Shown here: positions 11,287-23,541 of the stretch, one piece after another
Position numbering within the stretch: position 1 is the first letter of the stretch
Layout of the letters: the number at the start of each line of letters is the position of its first letter
DNA from: Phytophthora colocasiae
Lineage: Eukaryota > Oomycota > Peronosporomycetes > Peronosporales > Peronosporaceae
Direction: 5' to 3'
DNA: 64,000 nucleotides
Assembly (NCBI GenBank): GCA_018806915.1
Contig: JAGKQI010000059.1
Span: forward strand, 1,364,001-1,428,000
Program-made: the position numbers and the translations under genes
Notes under the pieces: model-generated
What the model was told of the DNA's origin: nothing
The model's database searches: none
The model's input: the letters and a program-made list of their open reading frames with translations, nothing else

Positions 11287-12108
11287 CAAACTGGTGCAGT
11301 CGACGAGCACCTGCGGCGGGTACGCCTTGGCATCCCATTCCGTTGCCGATGGACGAGTACAGCTACCTGATGCACCCTGCGACAGTTGAGGTCACGTGAG
11401 ATTTAAGACAATAGGTCACGGAAGAATATGTGGAGACGTACGATGTACTACGCACGTGTTATGGTTGGCGTTTACCGACTCGAGTATAGTGAACTGATCT
11501 CGTGCAATATACTTACCTAGGATAGTAGAAATACATGTAGATTAATGCTCAACGTTCGTGTCATCTCAAAGTTAAAGGATAAATAAGCAGGTCGTTGTGT
11601 TTCGCTTTTTTATATGTTTTTCTCTGCTGCTCCGTCGCTATAGGTCTATCTCCGACTGCGCTCTACATTCCTCTACGATCTCCAACTCGAGCAAATACGA
11701 CCTCGACTCAAAAGCTTAAATTGTGAAGAGAGACGCGCTCGCATGCAAGAACCTCGCTGTCAGGTTGCGTTGCTGCTTGAGATCCAGCAACAGAGGTAGC
11801 TCTGATGAGCATCTATCTGACTCTTTCCTTTAGAAACTCCAGCCAGATATCCAACACTAGGGCTTTCAATCGTGCCTTCGATAAAGCCTCCTTATCCGGG
11901 TCTTCTCTCAATGAAAGAGCGCTGTGTGCTTTAAGATAGATCTGCCATATTCTCCACCCCTTGACAGCAAAATTTTTTTGTTACTACTGCACTCCCCACA
12001 GGAAACCGGTGCAGCATTAGTTTCTCCACTCCGAGCCAACGTTTCCTTGTCAACGTTGATGTAGTGGCTTTTTTCGCTCGAGCAGGACGTAAAAGCGTTC
12101 GTCCTCTC
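11287..12108. other. No gene seen
   Basis: AT-rich, with short frames only. This probably contains the 3' flank of the minus-strand gene that follows. I see no repeat or RNA gene I can support. Confidence 0.4.
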
Positions 12109-13615
12109 TTATATTCTTTGTCTGTTCGCTCTTGGGCAGAGACTACTGTAGAGATGTTCACCGTCGCTCCAGCTTGACACGACAAATAGCGTCGAGGATT
12201 GTACCCGACGCTCACTTTCTTGCGCAGACTCAAGTGCTCGTGCACCATCATCTCCAGTAGTGTCACCACTAGGTACCGAAACCCGCACTTTTCCGCCGCC
12301 AGCAGAACCTACGAAGATTGTGCTCGTATCCAGGTAAAGGTCCTGGGAAGAAGACAAACTCGTTGCGTTACCGTCGTTCTTTAGCGTCATTCCATCTCCA
12401 ATGCTGATAAGTCCGCGCGTGCCGTCAAGCGTAATGCCGGCCGCTGTAGGATCGTCCGCGATGGTGTTGGCCACTGTCACCGTTCCAGCAGGATCGACGA
12501 AAAGCAGGAGTTTCCACCAGCGCTCGTGATGACAGTTCCTGCTTTTGATACGAGATTCAGGTCGCCCTGCTCCTTCACACCGCCCGAACTGTTCGCAGCT
12601 GTGGTCATCATCGTGCCATCATCGAAAACAACCCCTTTCTGGCACTCAAATAATCCGCCTCAATCATGGGAGCTGATGTAACACCAAACTGTTAGCAAAA
12701 GCAATACGCACACAAGAAAATGTCATGTGCACTTACAATCCACCCTGTTTGTGAACGTCACAGTGCCATTGGAGAAGAAAGTCACCCCATAAAATGTCTG
12801 CTGGTCTCCGGAATCCAATGCACGACGTCCGATTTTCAACTCTCCATCATCAAATGCGATCATTCCCTCCGAGTAGGCGGTATTAGAGTATCCTGGGCGT
12901 CACAACACACAACATTAATTGATGCCGCAAAACAACTCTCCACTACGTACGTCTTACCACTCTTCAAGAAGATCTGTGCGTCATCCTCCGCCACAACTGT
13001 AAATCTATTATCCACAGTCGTTCCAAAGAGATCGTTCTGATGCGACTCGAAGAAATCCGTCTGCGTCAAGTAGATCGTAATGCTGCTCATGAGTAAGAAG
13101 CTCAGCAGCGTCAATACTCCAATCGCCGTCCAGAACACATCATGGTCCTCTCTTTTGCGTCTTCTCAGTGTAATTATCTGCAGAATCCCCCCCCACTAGA
13201 TCTGTATCGGAAGATGCGAGTATCTGCATCTGAATGGAAGAAGCCTCTTCTCCCTCTTAAACGTCGCAATCTCTGCACACCAATTCCAGCCATGCGTCTG
13301 GCCAAATCTCCGTCCTCCTCCCCGTCCAGCATCAAATGGTCTCCACGTAGATCATCACCTGGTGAATCCATAGGAATAGCTTGTCGTCTACGTCGGTACG
13401 AGTGTTCTTCTCCCTCCGTGGACTGCACATCATTTTCCTCGTCTTCTTCTTCGCTCCGTGACGTCTCAAGTTCTTCATTGCCGTCGTCATAGCGACCTTG
13501 AGCGTCTGTTCCATCCAGCGTCAGTGAACGTCGTCCACGGCCTTCAAACAGCGCAGGGGCTCAGCCGTATTTTCTTGCGCTTTTCCAGCGAGAAGATGTT
13601 CCTCAGCGTGCTCAT
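12109..13615 (-). pseudogene. Type II membrane protein with beta-strand-rich ectodomain, three frameshifts
   Basis: The start at 13615 (MSTLRNIFSLEKRKK) leads into a basic and acidic cytoplasmic part of about 120 residues. One membrane span (AIGVLTLLSFLLMSSITIYL) follows, then an outer region of short glycine- and asparagine-rich strands. Two introns fit (about 12893-12957, and one from about 12737, acceptor near 12670). The frame breaks three times, each at a homopolymer: G4 at 13556-13559, C8 at 13187-13194 and T3 at 12511-12513. One-base corrections there would give a single coherent protein, so this is either a fresh pseudogene or an assembly fault. The single N-terminal span plus beta-rich outer domain recalls sarcoglycan-like proteins, a weak comparison. 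The C-terminal end is uncertain. Confidence 0.5.
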
Positions 13616-13927
13616 ACTGGGCGCCGCCCAGTGGGCGGGGATAGATGCCGAGGATAAATTTTTGTAATAAATAGTCTAAAAGTAGAGATTATTTTCGTGA
13701 TTTTGGGCGGCTACTCCGAATTACGACAAGGTTTTTTCGCCAAGACCTCACTATTAGAAGCTTATCTCAACTCTGATTGGATACTACTGACCAATAAGCA
13801 AAAAGTAAGCGAAAGCAGGTGGTGACACTCCAGACCGATGGGAACATTGATTTCCCTACCCCCATAGCATACAAATTTCTATATAAAACTTATCCCAGCA
13901 AAGCTGGGATAACAGCGGTCGCCGGTG
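13616..13927. promoter_or_regulatory. Upstream region of the membrane-protein gene, two CCAAT-type boxes
   Basis: Between the gene start and the retrotransposon LTR lie GATTGG (about 13775) and CCAAT (about 13791), a pair of opposed CCAAT boxes about 160-180 bp upstream of the minus-strand ATG. A small hairpin (TCCCAGC..GCTGGGA) lies at about 13891-13910. A promoter role is inferred. Confidence 0.25.
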
Positions 13928-14088
13928 GGTTAATATATATAGCGGATTTTCTTCCACAGATCCATTATTGTCGCACGGGACATAACCTCGTCCCACATCT
14001 CCCTTTCTCCCACAATCCATTATATGTCCAATCACATCACAGCGAAACGTCCATATCCACTCGAAAAATCGTAATTAGCAACGTGTCA
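13928..14088 (-). repeat. Truncated 3' LTR (U3 part)
   Basis: It matches 29577-29736 almost base for base. In element orientation it starts TGACACGTTGC at 14088 and ends at TATATATTAACC; beyond that point (leftwards) the two copies share nothing. The break falls at the putative TATA box, so the R and U5 parts seem lost on this side. Confidence 0.75.
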
Positions 14089-14089
14089 A

Positions 14090-14100
14090 CCGCCCCTCCT
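14090..14100 (-). promoter_or_regulatory. Putative polypurine tract
   Basis: On the minus strand AGGAGGGGCGG lies one or two bases before the LTR start TGACAC. This is where Ty3/gypsy elements prime plus-strand DNA synthesis. It supports 14088 as the internal edge of the 3' LTR and places the antisense reading frame inside the element. Confidence 0.6.
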
Positions 14101-14143
14101 GGTCATAATTCGTCAGTGCGGAACTTTCTCCAAACTGAGCATC

Positions 14144-17100
14144 ATGGCCAGGACAGTACGTCAGAGGTCCCGTGAACATAGTGTAGCTGTGACGCTCTCA
14201 AAACTTCCGGGATTTCAGAATCTCTGGTGTCCTGTCGCTCAGTCTGATTCCATCAGACTCAGAAATAGCCAACTGTCGTATCCCACAAACGGCCACATCC
14301 CGATTTCCTTTCTGACACACAAGTCAGAAGAAGATCCTGCAACCATGGGTTCTCCATTGGCTTCTACTAGTGGCAACGCCTCGGGCACTGGGCCCGCTTC
14401 GGCATCCACGGCATCGCGAGGTGATGACGGCGGCAATGCCGCGTCATCTGGAGGCAGCTCTAGCGCCCCAGCCTCACAGTCGAGCGCGTCCGCCGCTCCG
14501 AAGCAGGCGTCCAGCGGTTGTTGTCCAGGCCCAAATAGATCATCCACCTCGGTAGTGGAAAGGATGTGCGGTCCTCTAGAGAGTGGAGCTGCGACGCCAG
14601 AAGAGAGACTCGCAGAAGCAGAACCCATAGATGTGTCCGGCACGTTCATGTGCCCATCGCCGTCAGCAGCATCAACGCAAGAGAAGTCTGACGTCTCTTC
14701 CAACTGGGTGGACCCTGAGCCACGACCTGAGGGACAGCCATTTCTGGTTGGTGTTCCGGCGCTCGCCGAGGACTTCCGTGTGGGCAACCACATCGCGAAC
14801 ATCTATGGCGGACCCGGTGTTCTGGTGGGCCTTGAAGACTTCACGTCGGCGGACATCTCGGAGCTTGAGCGTGTTATCCCTGACTTCACTGAAAGTCAGA
14901 TGCTCGTTCCTCACGTGGATAGCCGTGACCGCCAGAACCTTGAAGCGCACATGGGGTCCGTCAATGTCCATCGGGAGTTGGCGTCAATCCTCCTGCACCT
15001 CCCTCATCAGCGTCTCGCTGAGCGGGTGTACAAGACATCCGGCTATCTGAAGCAGGTGGCCGGCGCTCACCGTCGGCTTCGACTTCAAGTTGAGTCTCAG
15101 GGCAACACATCTCTGGTGGACACGGCCGCTATCCAGAACGAGTCTGAAGATCTCAAGCGTCAGTGGGTCTTCAATTGCCAGTATTGGCGTCATGAAGTGC
15201 TGGACGCCCGGCGTACTGCTGGTGAGATTGAAGATCGCGTGGTTGCGGAGTCCAAGAGCCTCGCGTCGCACTATCAGGACCAGATAGATGCCCTGGAGAC
15301 CGAGAAGTCGGCCTTGGAAGAACGCCTGGAAGACTCTCGAGCGGAGGTTCGACTGCTGAAGGCACGCCCCACGACCACAGCCACAGACTCCTGGGGTTTC
15401 CTGGAGTACTTGTTTGAACACGGGGAGTTGAATGGCAGTTGGGTGCGTCTTCGGGAGCTTCTGGTGAACTTCCAAGAGGGCAAGGCACCGCCTAAAGACT
15501 GGGACACCATCATCAATGTGACGGCAATGGATCAGCGTAAGGCGGAAATTCCTGACTTTTCCAAGCGTCTGGCGAGAATTCGCTTCGATCAAGCTGCGGA
15601 GGCCAGGAAATCAGCCAAAGTGCTGGATCTGACAGGTGCTGGCAGTGGTGTGAAGGTCTCCGGTGAACATGCGGGTGGCCCCGACAAAGTCAGGCACTCG
15701 CCCGGTGAACGAGTCAGTATCGCCCACCAGATCGACTAAATCTTCGGGTTCTCCGCCGCTCAAGCCTAACAGACCTTCTGGGAAACATCGGGTTCGTGTT
15801 CCTCAGGATCGCCCCAAGAACTACACGCCTGGCATCGATTCGGTGCGTCCGGCGAACGCCAAGTCTCCGGTGTCCAAGGACGCAGTTCACACCACGTTAC
15901 CACCTGGAGTCGTCATGGAAGAAGTTCGTCCGGACTTACGCTTGGCTCTGCTCGCTGGCATCGCTTATGAGACTGCGATGAAGTGGCTTCGCACGGACAA
16001 GCCTGCCCACAGCCTGTTCACGGGGCGCCCCTTGGTACAAATGCTGGTGAGCATGATGTACTGGCGCAAGTTGAATCAGACCCCGTGGACCTCGTACGTC
16101 CCATAGACGTACTACAAGATGGCTGAGGAGGAACTGCGCCGGCTTCAGAAGAACGATGTGGAGCCACCGTCTGGGAGGCACTGGACGCTCACGTCCCGTA
16201 TCCCATCACCGAACCTGAGTCCAGAGAGGATGACCCTCAGAAGGACCCGGACTTCAAGGAGTCTGGTGAACAAGAATCTGCGTCTAGCGACAGTGGCTCT
16301 GACGACGAAAAGTCGAGCGGCAACAGCGATGACTCTGACAACAATGAGTCTGATGATCATTCGCACGCCGGCAACAAGCGTCCACGGGACTACGAGTCCA
16401 GCGATTCAGACGACTCGGGTCCGATAATCCCTACCAAGAAGTCCAAGCGGGATAGTGTACACGAGGCATCCAGGTCCAAGTCAAGCGGTCAGAAGTCCGG
16501 TGGCACCTCCACGTCTAGTCCCAAGAGCAAGAAGTCCGTTGGTTCGCCCAAGTCAAGTTCCAAGGACAAGAAGTCTCAAGACCCCAAGTCGCCTAAGAGC
16601 TCTTCGGGCAAGCGACCTTCTGGTAAACTCCGAAAGTCAAGTCTGGTATCCAAGTCGTACAAGTCGCTGACACCGAAGGAGCTGCTGACAATCGAGGCCC
16701 CGGACACACATTGTTCTTCGTGGCTGTACTACGGCATTCCGGTCCAGCCGACAAGTGACACCAAGACGTCCATCGGGCAGACTCCAGGGTTCCCAGACTT
16801 CGAGCCCCACAGACACAGTCTGGCACGCCTCAAGAAACGTTGGAATTCCAAGAAATACCAAGCTCTGCTGGATGAAGTGCCAGCGCCCTGGGACGTCATG
16901 TACCAGAACCGTCGGACCGAGCTGTACTTTCACCGACGTGAAGACCTCTGTCCCTTGGTTCAGGCGGACATCGAAGAACTCGCGTCTCTCATGCGCAAGC
17001 ACGCCCAAGCGCTGTGGGAACGCACTCACTGGGTGATCATGGATCCCGACGAGGACCTGCTGTCCGGTGAACAGCACAAGGAACGTGGGCTCCGACGTGC

Positions 17101-17431
17101 ATCTTTACTGCGCCAATATCGAGGGACAGTATCCAAGATTCTGAAGCACAAGGATTTCCCGGAGACGCTCATGTTCGAGCCTGGTATCTGGAAGGTCCCG
17201 GACAAATATTGCCCATGGATCTGGCAGGACCCACGTGCACGTGACATCGGAGGTCCCAAGTGCCTAAGCTTGCGCAAGCAACTCGAAGCTATCGACTCAG
17301 CGGAACCGGCGCGCACGCAGTGGGCCACAGCGTCTTCCGACAAGGACTGGATGGAATTCGTGCCATCCGATCTCCGGAAACAAGCTCTGACGCCCGCTGA
17401 ACGCACCGAAAATCCTGTCTCTCTGAAGTAA
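14144..17431 (+). pseudogene. Antisense ORF of the giant gypsy element (disrupted)
   Basis: This runs opposite to gag-pol, between the pol stop (17815) and the polypurine tract. Three overlapping frames (14144-15739, about 15663-16150, about 16150-17431) join into one frame of about 1,095 codons, given a one-base correction at C4 15679-15682, a readthrough of TAG at 16104-16106, and a one-base change near 16160. The product has a Ser/Ala-rich N-terminus, a helical and coiled-coil middle (about residues 350-420), a Ser/Asp/Lys-rich disordered stretch, and a folded, Trp-rich C-terminus (WIWQDPRARD). I find no known domain. Antisense ORFs in this place are described in plant Tat-type (Retand/Ogre) gypsy elements. 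By analogy it may be a regulatory or packaging protein, but its role is unknown. Confidence 0.6.
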
Positions 17432-17814
17432 GTACGCCAGAAGTCCGGTGTACTCTTCGCGACATCTCCGGGGAACTACACTTCTTCTTCCAGAACAACT
17501 TAGTCGTCTGCATATCGTAGCGTAGTAACAATTCCAAATATAGTTCCCCGACGACCTTCTCCTTTAACACCCTCGTATGTCGTTCAGTAATCCTCTTCTC
17601 ATAGCATCATCATAATCCATTCGTAAAATTCCATCATACACACACACAACCACAAAATCATCTCCATACAAATTCACATAACAATCACCATCTCTGGGAG
17701 TCACGTATTCCCGAAATCATTTTCCGAAAGACATGTCTCTCAGACACCTCATCTCTGAAATACATCGTCTGGTGAACATCACTGTTCACCAGAGTTTTCA
17801 GAATAGGTTAGAGT

Positions 17815-20800
17815 TTAGACTCTGGGGTGATCGTCTCCAGCTTGCATTGCCTGGAAACGAGCTCGCGCTCGTGCGCTCTGATTGAACTCATACAGTAAAG
17901 CGCCACAGTTCAGCTTTGACAAGGGTAGCCACTCTGTCTCGTCGTACCCCTTCCACTTGACCAGGTATTCGCGAAGTCTCTTGGAGGTCCTGGTACGTTT
18001 GCTCCACCGAGTGTCTAGTATCTTTTCCACTTCGTATTCATCATTCTCGATGTCGGGCTCCCAACTGTCTTCTGGTAGCAGTGCCGCATCAAAGTCATCA
18101 TCCTCATGGACATCGAGTTCCACAGTCGGTCTTCTGGGAAACAAGGCTCTCGGCTTCAGGCGACTTATATGAACCCAGGGGTTCACACGATACCCGGTAT
18201 CCTCAACCTTCAGTTTCACACGAAAATCATCCAACATCTCTTCAATCCGGAAAGGGCCATGCCACATGTGTGCGAGTGTCCGACTCAACCCCGTTTGTAC
18301 CTTGAGGATGTATAACCACACGGCGTCACCGACGGCAAATCCGGACTTCAGACGTTCCGACAACTCCTTCCACTTTCGAGTCTGTTCTTCAGAACGCTCC
18401 CGCTTGGCCTTCTTCTGAAGTTCTTCAGCACAGGCTTGAGCGTAGCTGTAATCTCGTTGCATCTTCCGACGCCACTCATAAGCAGTGCGCTCTTGTACAC
18501 CAGAAGGCTTTGGACCAAGCATTGCGGACACAGTCCCATGAGCATCCCATCCGTGTACCAGAAAAAATGGTGTTTCCAGACGGGTCGCATCAAAGGAAGT
18601 GTTCAACGCGAACATCAGACGTTCGGCGTGGTCATCCCAGTCACTCTGGTCAGCTTCGGCGATGTAGGCCTTGATGGCGCGCACGACCGTCTGAACAGAC
18701 CGTTCTTGTTGGCCGTTCGCCTGGGGACGGTACGCCAGGGTCGCTCGTTGTCTACTTCCCAGGAGGTCCCGGAAGCACCTGAACACCTCACTCATGAACC
18801 TAGGGTCTTGATCATGGCGTATCAGGGAACTAGCTCCGAAATTCCGGAAGACACGTTCCTCGTAGGCCTCAGCGACATCTTGAGCCGTAGTAATACTCAT
18901 AGGCTTGCACATCACATAGCCTGAGAACATGTCTTGGAACAAGAACAGGAACGTGTTGCCTCTGGCAGACTTTTCATGTGCGTCACGAAATCCATGGACA
19001 CCACTTCAAAAGGTCGACTGGGCTCGATGTTACCGGGCGACGGTCCAGGATTCGGGGGACGCCCCTTGCCGCTTGCACAGTCCATACACTCCTTGACGAA
19101 CCTTTCCACATCAGCATACATACCAATCCAGTAGAACTCGGAGCTCAGCTTCTCGAACATACGTTTGATTCCCTGGTGAGCACCCTGGTAATCCCCATGA
19201 GCATAGTGCAGCATATCAGCATGCAAGTCTCTGGGAACCACAAGTCTGAGTTCATCGACCATGTCTCTCGGACGTTCCCTGGTAGCACGGCTGAGGCGGT
19301 ACAAAACGCCTCTGGAATCCAAGATGAAATCATCGGCAATCCTGGCCAGCTTCCTCACTCGGGGTCGTGGTAGATCTCCCACGTCACCCTTAAGGAACTT
19401 GATGAGTTCTGCCAGATGAACATCTTGAGTCTGGTGAGCTTTGATCCTCCGCCAGCGTTCTTCCTGAAACTCCAGTGGGCCCATAGGTTCACGAGCCTCT
19501 ACGTCATCTGGTTGGTTTGCCTCTTCTTGATTGCGTGCACGAGTGATGGCAACAAGCACCTTGGCAGCATGAGGCAGGGGCGCAGACTCTGGCCCTGGGT
19601 CATCCATCTCCGGTGTACAATCATGTTCACCAGAGGTCTGGTGAACATCGTCCGGGGCTTCAGAAGACACCCCTTCGGGAGGCTTCATCAACTTCTCTGG
19701 GATCTTGGACACCAGTTTCAGATGAGCCAGTTCGTCAGGGTCTTGGACCTGCCAGGACTCGCTAAGAACAAGAGTCTTGGACGTCAAATAGTCCGCTGCT
19801 TGATTGAACTCACGCTTCACGTGCACTAGCTTCAGAGACTGGAACTTGATTTTCAGAGACTCAACCTCGGCCAATTTCCGCTGCAGGTTCGGCTGATTAC
19901 AATTGATCAGTCCTTGAGCTTGCTGGATAGCGATACGAGAGTCTCCGACAACCACCAAGTCTCGGATGCCACGTTCCAAAGCTAACTTCAATCCATTGAT
20001 CAGACCACAGTACTCTGAGTCATTCACAGTGACGTCTTTCAGAGCGAACCCTTGGGCTTCCAGGATGTTCCACCCCGGGAGCTCCCAGAGCACACATCCG
20101 CAGCTTCCCAGGCGAGTGGATGTCTTGGCGGCACCATCGAAACTCAGAACACAACCTCGGTAATCAGCCTCTAGCATCTCCACGCTAATGGGTGCTGGAG
20201 GTTTGACTCGCCCCTTGACGGGGATGAGGTTTTCAGAGACCTCATCGAGGTGTTCACGGGGTGTGATGCCCGCTCCAAGAATAGCCGGGAGACCATCTTC
20301 ATCTCGCTGGATCCTGCGAATCTCCAAATTCCAATGTGACAACTTCAATCCCCACTTCACGTTCCGACCATCAGCCGAACTGGATGACAAGAGCCATTTC
20401 AGCACCGAATGTCTGGTGTACACCGTGATCACGGGACTCGTGTTTACCAGAGCCCGAAAGTTCTCCAGAACCCTGAGGATCGCTATGACCTCTTTCTCTG
20501 CGATGTGATACCGGAGTTCTGCCTCATTCAGCACACGTCCAGTGAACCGTAGGGGTGTATCACTCCATCGTACTCCTGTCCCAAGACGGCTGAAGCAGCC
20601 CATGGGTTCGCATGAGGTATAATAACGAAAGGTCTGGTGCGATCTGGGTGTCTGAGAAGCGGTGTCGAGACAATCTTGCGCTTCAGAATCTCAAAGGCTT
20701 CCTTAGCTCGAGCCAAATCTCGACCAGCACGAATCTGTTCATCAGACAACTCGTAGAGCACAGCAGCGATCACCGGTAAGTCTTCGATAAACTTGTTGTA

Positions 20801-23476
20801 ATAATTCAGACTTCCCATGAAACTCTGTACTCCCTTGAGTGTCGACGGAAACGGCAATTCTTCCACTCCCTTGACAATCTTCGGCGTGGCTCTCAGTCCT
20901 TCAGCACTGATCTCATGCGACAGATAAGGAATCGTCAGCTTCCCGAACTCGCTCTTGGGCAAGCTCACAGAAATGTTCCAGTATCTGAGTCTGAAAAGCA
21001 AGGCGTTCAGGTCTTCACAAAGTTGGTCCCAGGTGGGCGCCCCATGAGCAATGTCGTCAATGTAGGAACTTCGACCGAGTACCGGTCCCATGAAGGACGG
21101 GACTGGGATGTTCCTCTGAAAGACAGTCATTTGGTCGGTGAGCACCGGAACCTCTGGCATGTGTTCATCAGAGTTCTGAAGTTGTTCACCAGACATCAGA
21201 CCATGTACATCAGAGTTCTGGGGTTATAACTTCAGGAATTCTAACACATCAGGATCAACGTCGGCCTCCTCTTCAGGTGACAATCGCACGAACCCCCACA
21301 GGCAGTTATCCAACATCGCCTGGTATACCAGGGGCGCGTTCTTCAGACCGAAGGGCATTCTTACCCACTGGAAATGTCCAAATGGGCAGATGAACGCTGA
21401 GACCAGCCTTGCACGCTCCGTCATTCGAATAGCCCAAAAACCACTCGCCATATCCAGACTCATAAACCACAGTGCTGCCTCAAAACCAATCAACAGATCG
21501 TCTATCAGGGGCAACGGATAACGCGACAACTGGATAAAACCATTCACCACTCGATAATCAATACACATGCGTATATCCACACCATTCTTCTTGAGAACAA
21601 TCACTATTGGTGATGCCCAAGGCGAAGTCGAGTACTCGATGAGTCCGGTCTCCAGGAGCTTCTTCAGCAGTTCGTACACCTTGATCATCAGGTGAGGGGC
21701 AACGGACCTCGGACGTTGGGCAACAGGTTTAGCATCTCCCACGTCCAAGTCACAGACCACGCCCCTTGCCGGGGCAGGTGCGGCATTGCCGTCTCCCAGA
21801 AAGAGTTTCCGATGATACTTCAGGTTGTCCCTGAGTTTCTTCTCCATCTCCGGCGTTGTTTTCCCGGGTACTCCGACGTCAGCCTTGTCGATGTCGCATT
21901 CAGGAGTCAAATCTTCCAGTTCAGGTAGCATAACCAGCTGGTCTCGTAATTGAGAGAGTAGCTCTGTTCCTTCCCGCATATAGACACCGGGTTCCAGATC
22001 CAATTCCTCATTCGTGACTCGCATGCACCGCTCGTACTCGGCTCGGAGCTTTTCCACAGGGGTGCCTGGCATACTCTGGATTGGGATGTCCCATGAACAG
22101 TCTGTCGGATCCTCATCTCCCATGGACAGTTCACCAGAAACACTCAGGGTGACTTCATCCTCGACCATGTTACTCGGAATTTCAGACGTGGTTCCAGAGT
22201 CTTTCGGAGTCATTTTCTCTGATGACAATCCCAGATCTCCGGTGTCCACAGCGGTATCTCGGGTCTCCTCTTTTCCGGCATCCACCCAGTCATCTGTCTG
22301 CGTAGCCACATCCAAAGCGAAACGAACTCGTTTTGTTTGTGGGACCGAAGTAGGCCTCACGAACTGTACTCGAGCATTATCTAGCCTTGGGCGCTGTAAG
22401 ATCTTAGTGGGCCACGGGTATACCGGATGATCCACACATGGAGGCTGAGGTATCAAATCCTCCAAGTCAGCTTCGGCCTTCAGACGTCTCTTCGTTTCTG
22501 GTGACGGAGTGTTCTCCAGAATCAAAACTTCCCAGTCACGATAGGCTGCAGAGCCTGGCCGTACAAAGCGACCATGTCGTGGGAAAAATCCATACTCCAC
22601 AATCCTTGCAACGTCAGAAAATTCATTCACCCAAGTATTCTTGTCAGAAATGTTTACCACGCGCACCGCCACAGGCCATGACCGGGCTGCATAAATCAGC
22701 TGAGTCACCCAACGATCTCCACGTCCCGCCCACACGACTTCTCGTTGTGGGTTCGTCGGACCATAATCAATGCGAACAACAAATTCTTCACCAGGTCTCA
22801 GAAGTACAGCTTCACTTGGTCTGATGGACCTGTTCCTGCCGATATGATCACCGGGCTCCCAGCTGCACATCATCACCACGACTTCGTCTGGCATAGATAC
22901 CAGTCCCTCACGGACGCTGATCCTCAGACCAGCAGCGAACATGAATCCCATTCCCAATAGCACGTTTATACCTTCGCCGATATTCGCAACCCAGACATCA
23001 ACAATGTAAACCACTCTCGGTCCGAGAGTCAGCTTGATCTCAGCACTGGCACCAATGTACGTCGGAACACCTCCCATCCCAGACACTCTTGTTTGTTTGT
23101 GTGACTTGAGCCTGAGTCCGAGCTTACGCGCAAAGTCGTAACTCAGGATGTTGATAGTCGCACCGGTGTCCAGGAGAATCTTGGTCCGATGATCATTGAC
23201 AGCACCATGCACCATGACCACATCACGCTTTGCAGGATCAGGGTAGTGATCCTCCCACCAGCCATAACATTCCCCGTCTTTCAGACGAAACTGGATTGTG
23301 TCGTCCGGAGGCGGTTCATTGTCTCTCGGAAAGTCCGGTGAACAGTCTCTCGGAAAGTCCGATGAACTGTCTCTCAGACGCGGAATTTCTGAAGACATGG
23401 CTGATTCTTGAGCTAAAGCGGTCATGCAATGTTGATTTTTAGGTTGGGTTGTTTTCAGCTCCGGTCCTACGTACAC
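17815..23476 (-). pseudogene. Gypsy pol: protease, RT, RNase H (x2), integrase, chromodomain
   Basis: Domains in order: aspartic protease (LLDTGATINIL, about 23140-23180), reverse transcriptase (LKKNGVDIRMCIDYR; VRMPFGLKNAP; YIDD), connection RNase H (about 20300-20600), and a second, archaeal/plant-type RNase H (SFDGAAK, NDSEYCGL, VVGDSRIAI; about 19800-20130). These are followed by the integrase HHCC zinc site, the integrase core (MDFV, HDQDPRF, NGQQER) and a C-terminal chromodomain (NDEYEVEKIL...YLVKWKGY). It is broken by an in-frame TAA at 21224-21226, a one-base shift at G4 20552-20555, and another near 18935. Otherwise it reads as a full polyprotein. Two RNase H domains with a chromodomain is an uncommon mix. 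pol lies in a different frame from gag. Confidence 0.85.
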
Positions 23477-23541
23477 TAGAACACATAACTCTGGGGGTGT
23501 GCCTTGCCCGGCGCGTTTCGGATCCCCATCCGACGGGCTTG

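Noticed and set aside
17432..17814. A second LTR pair at 17432-17814 and 27900-28440
   Set aside because: I compared the two regions by eye in both orientations and found no shared stretch; the LTR blocks at 13928 and 29252-29736 fit better.
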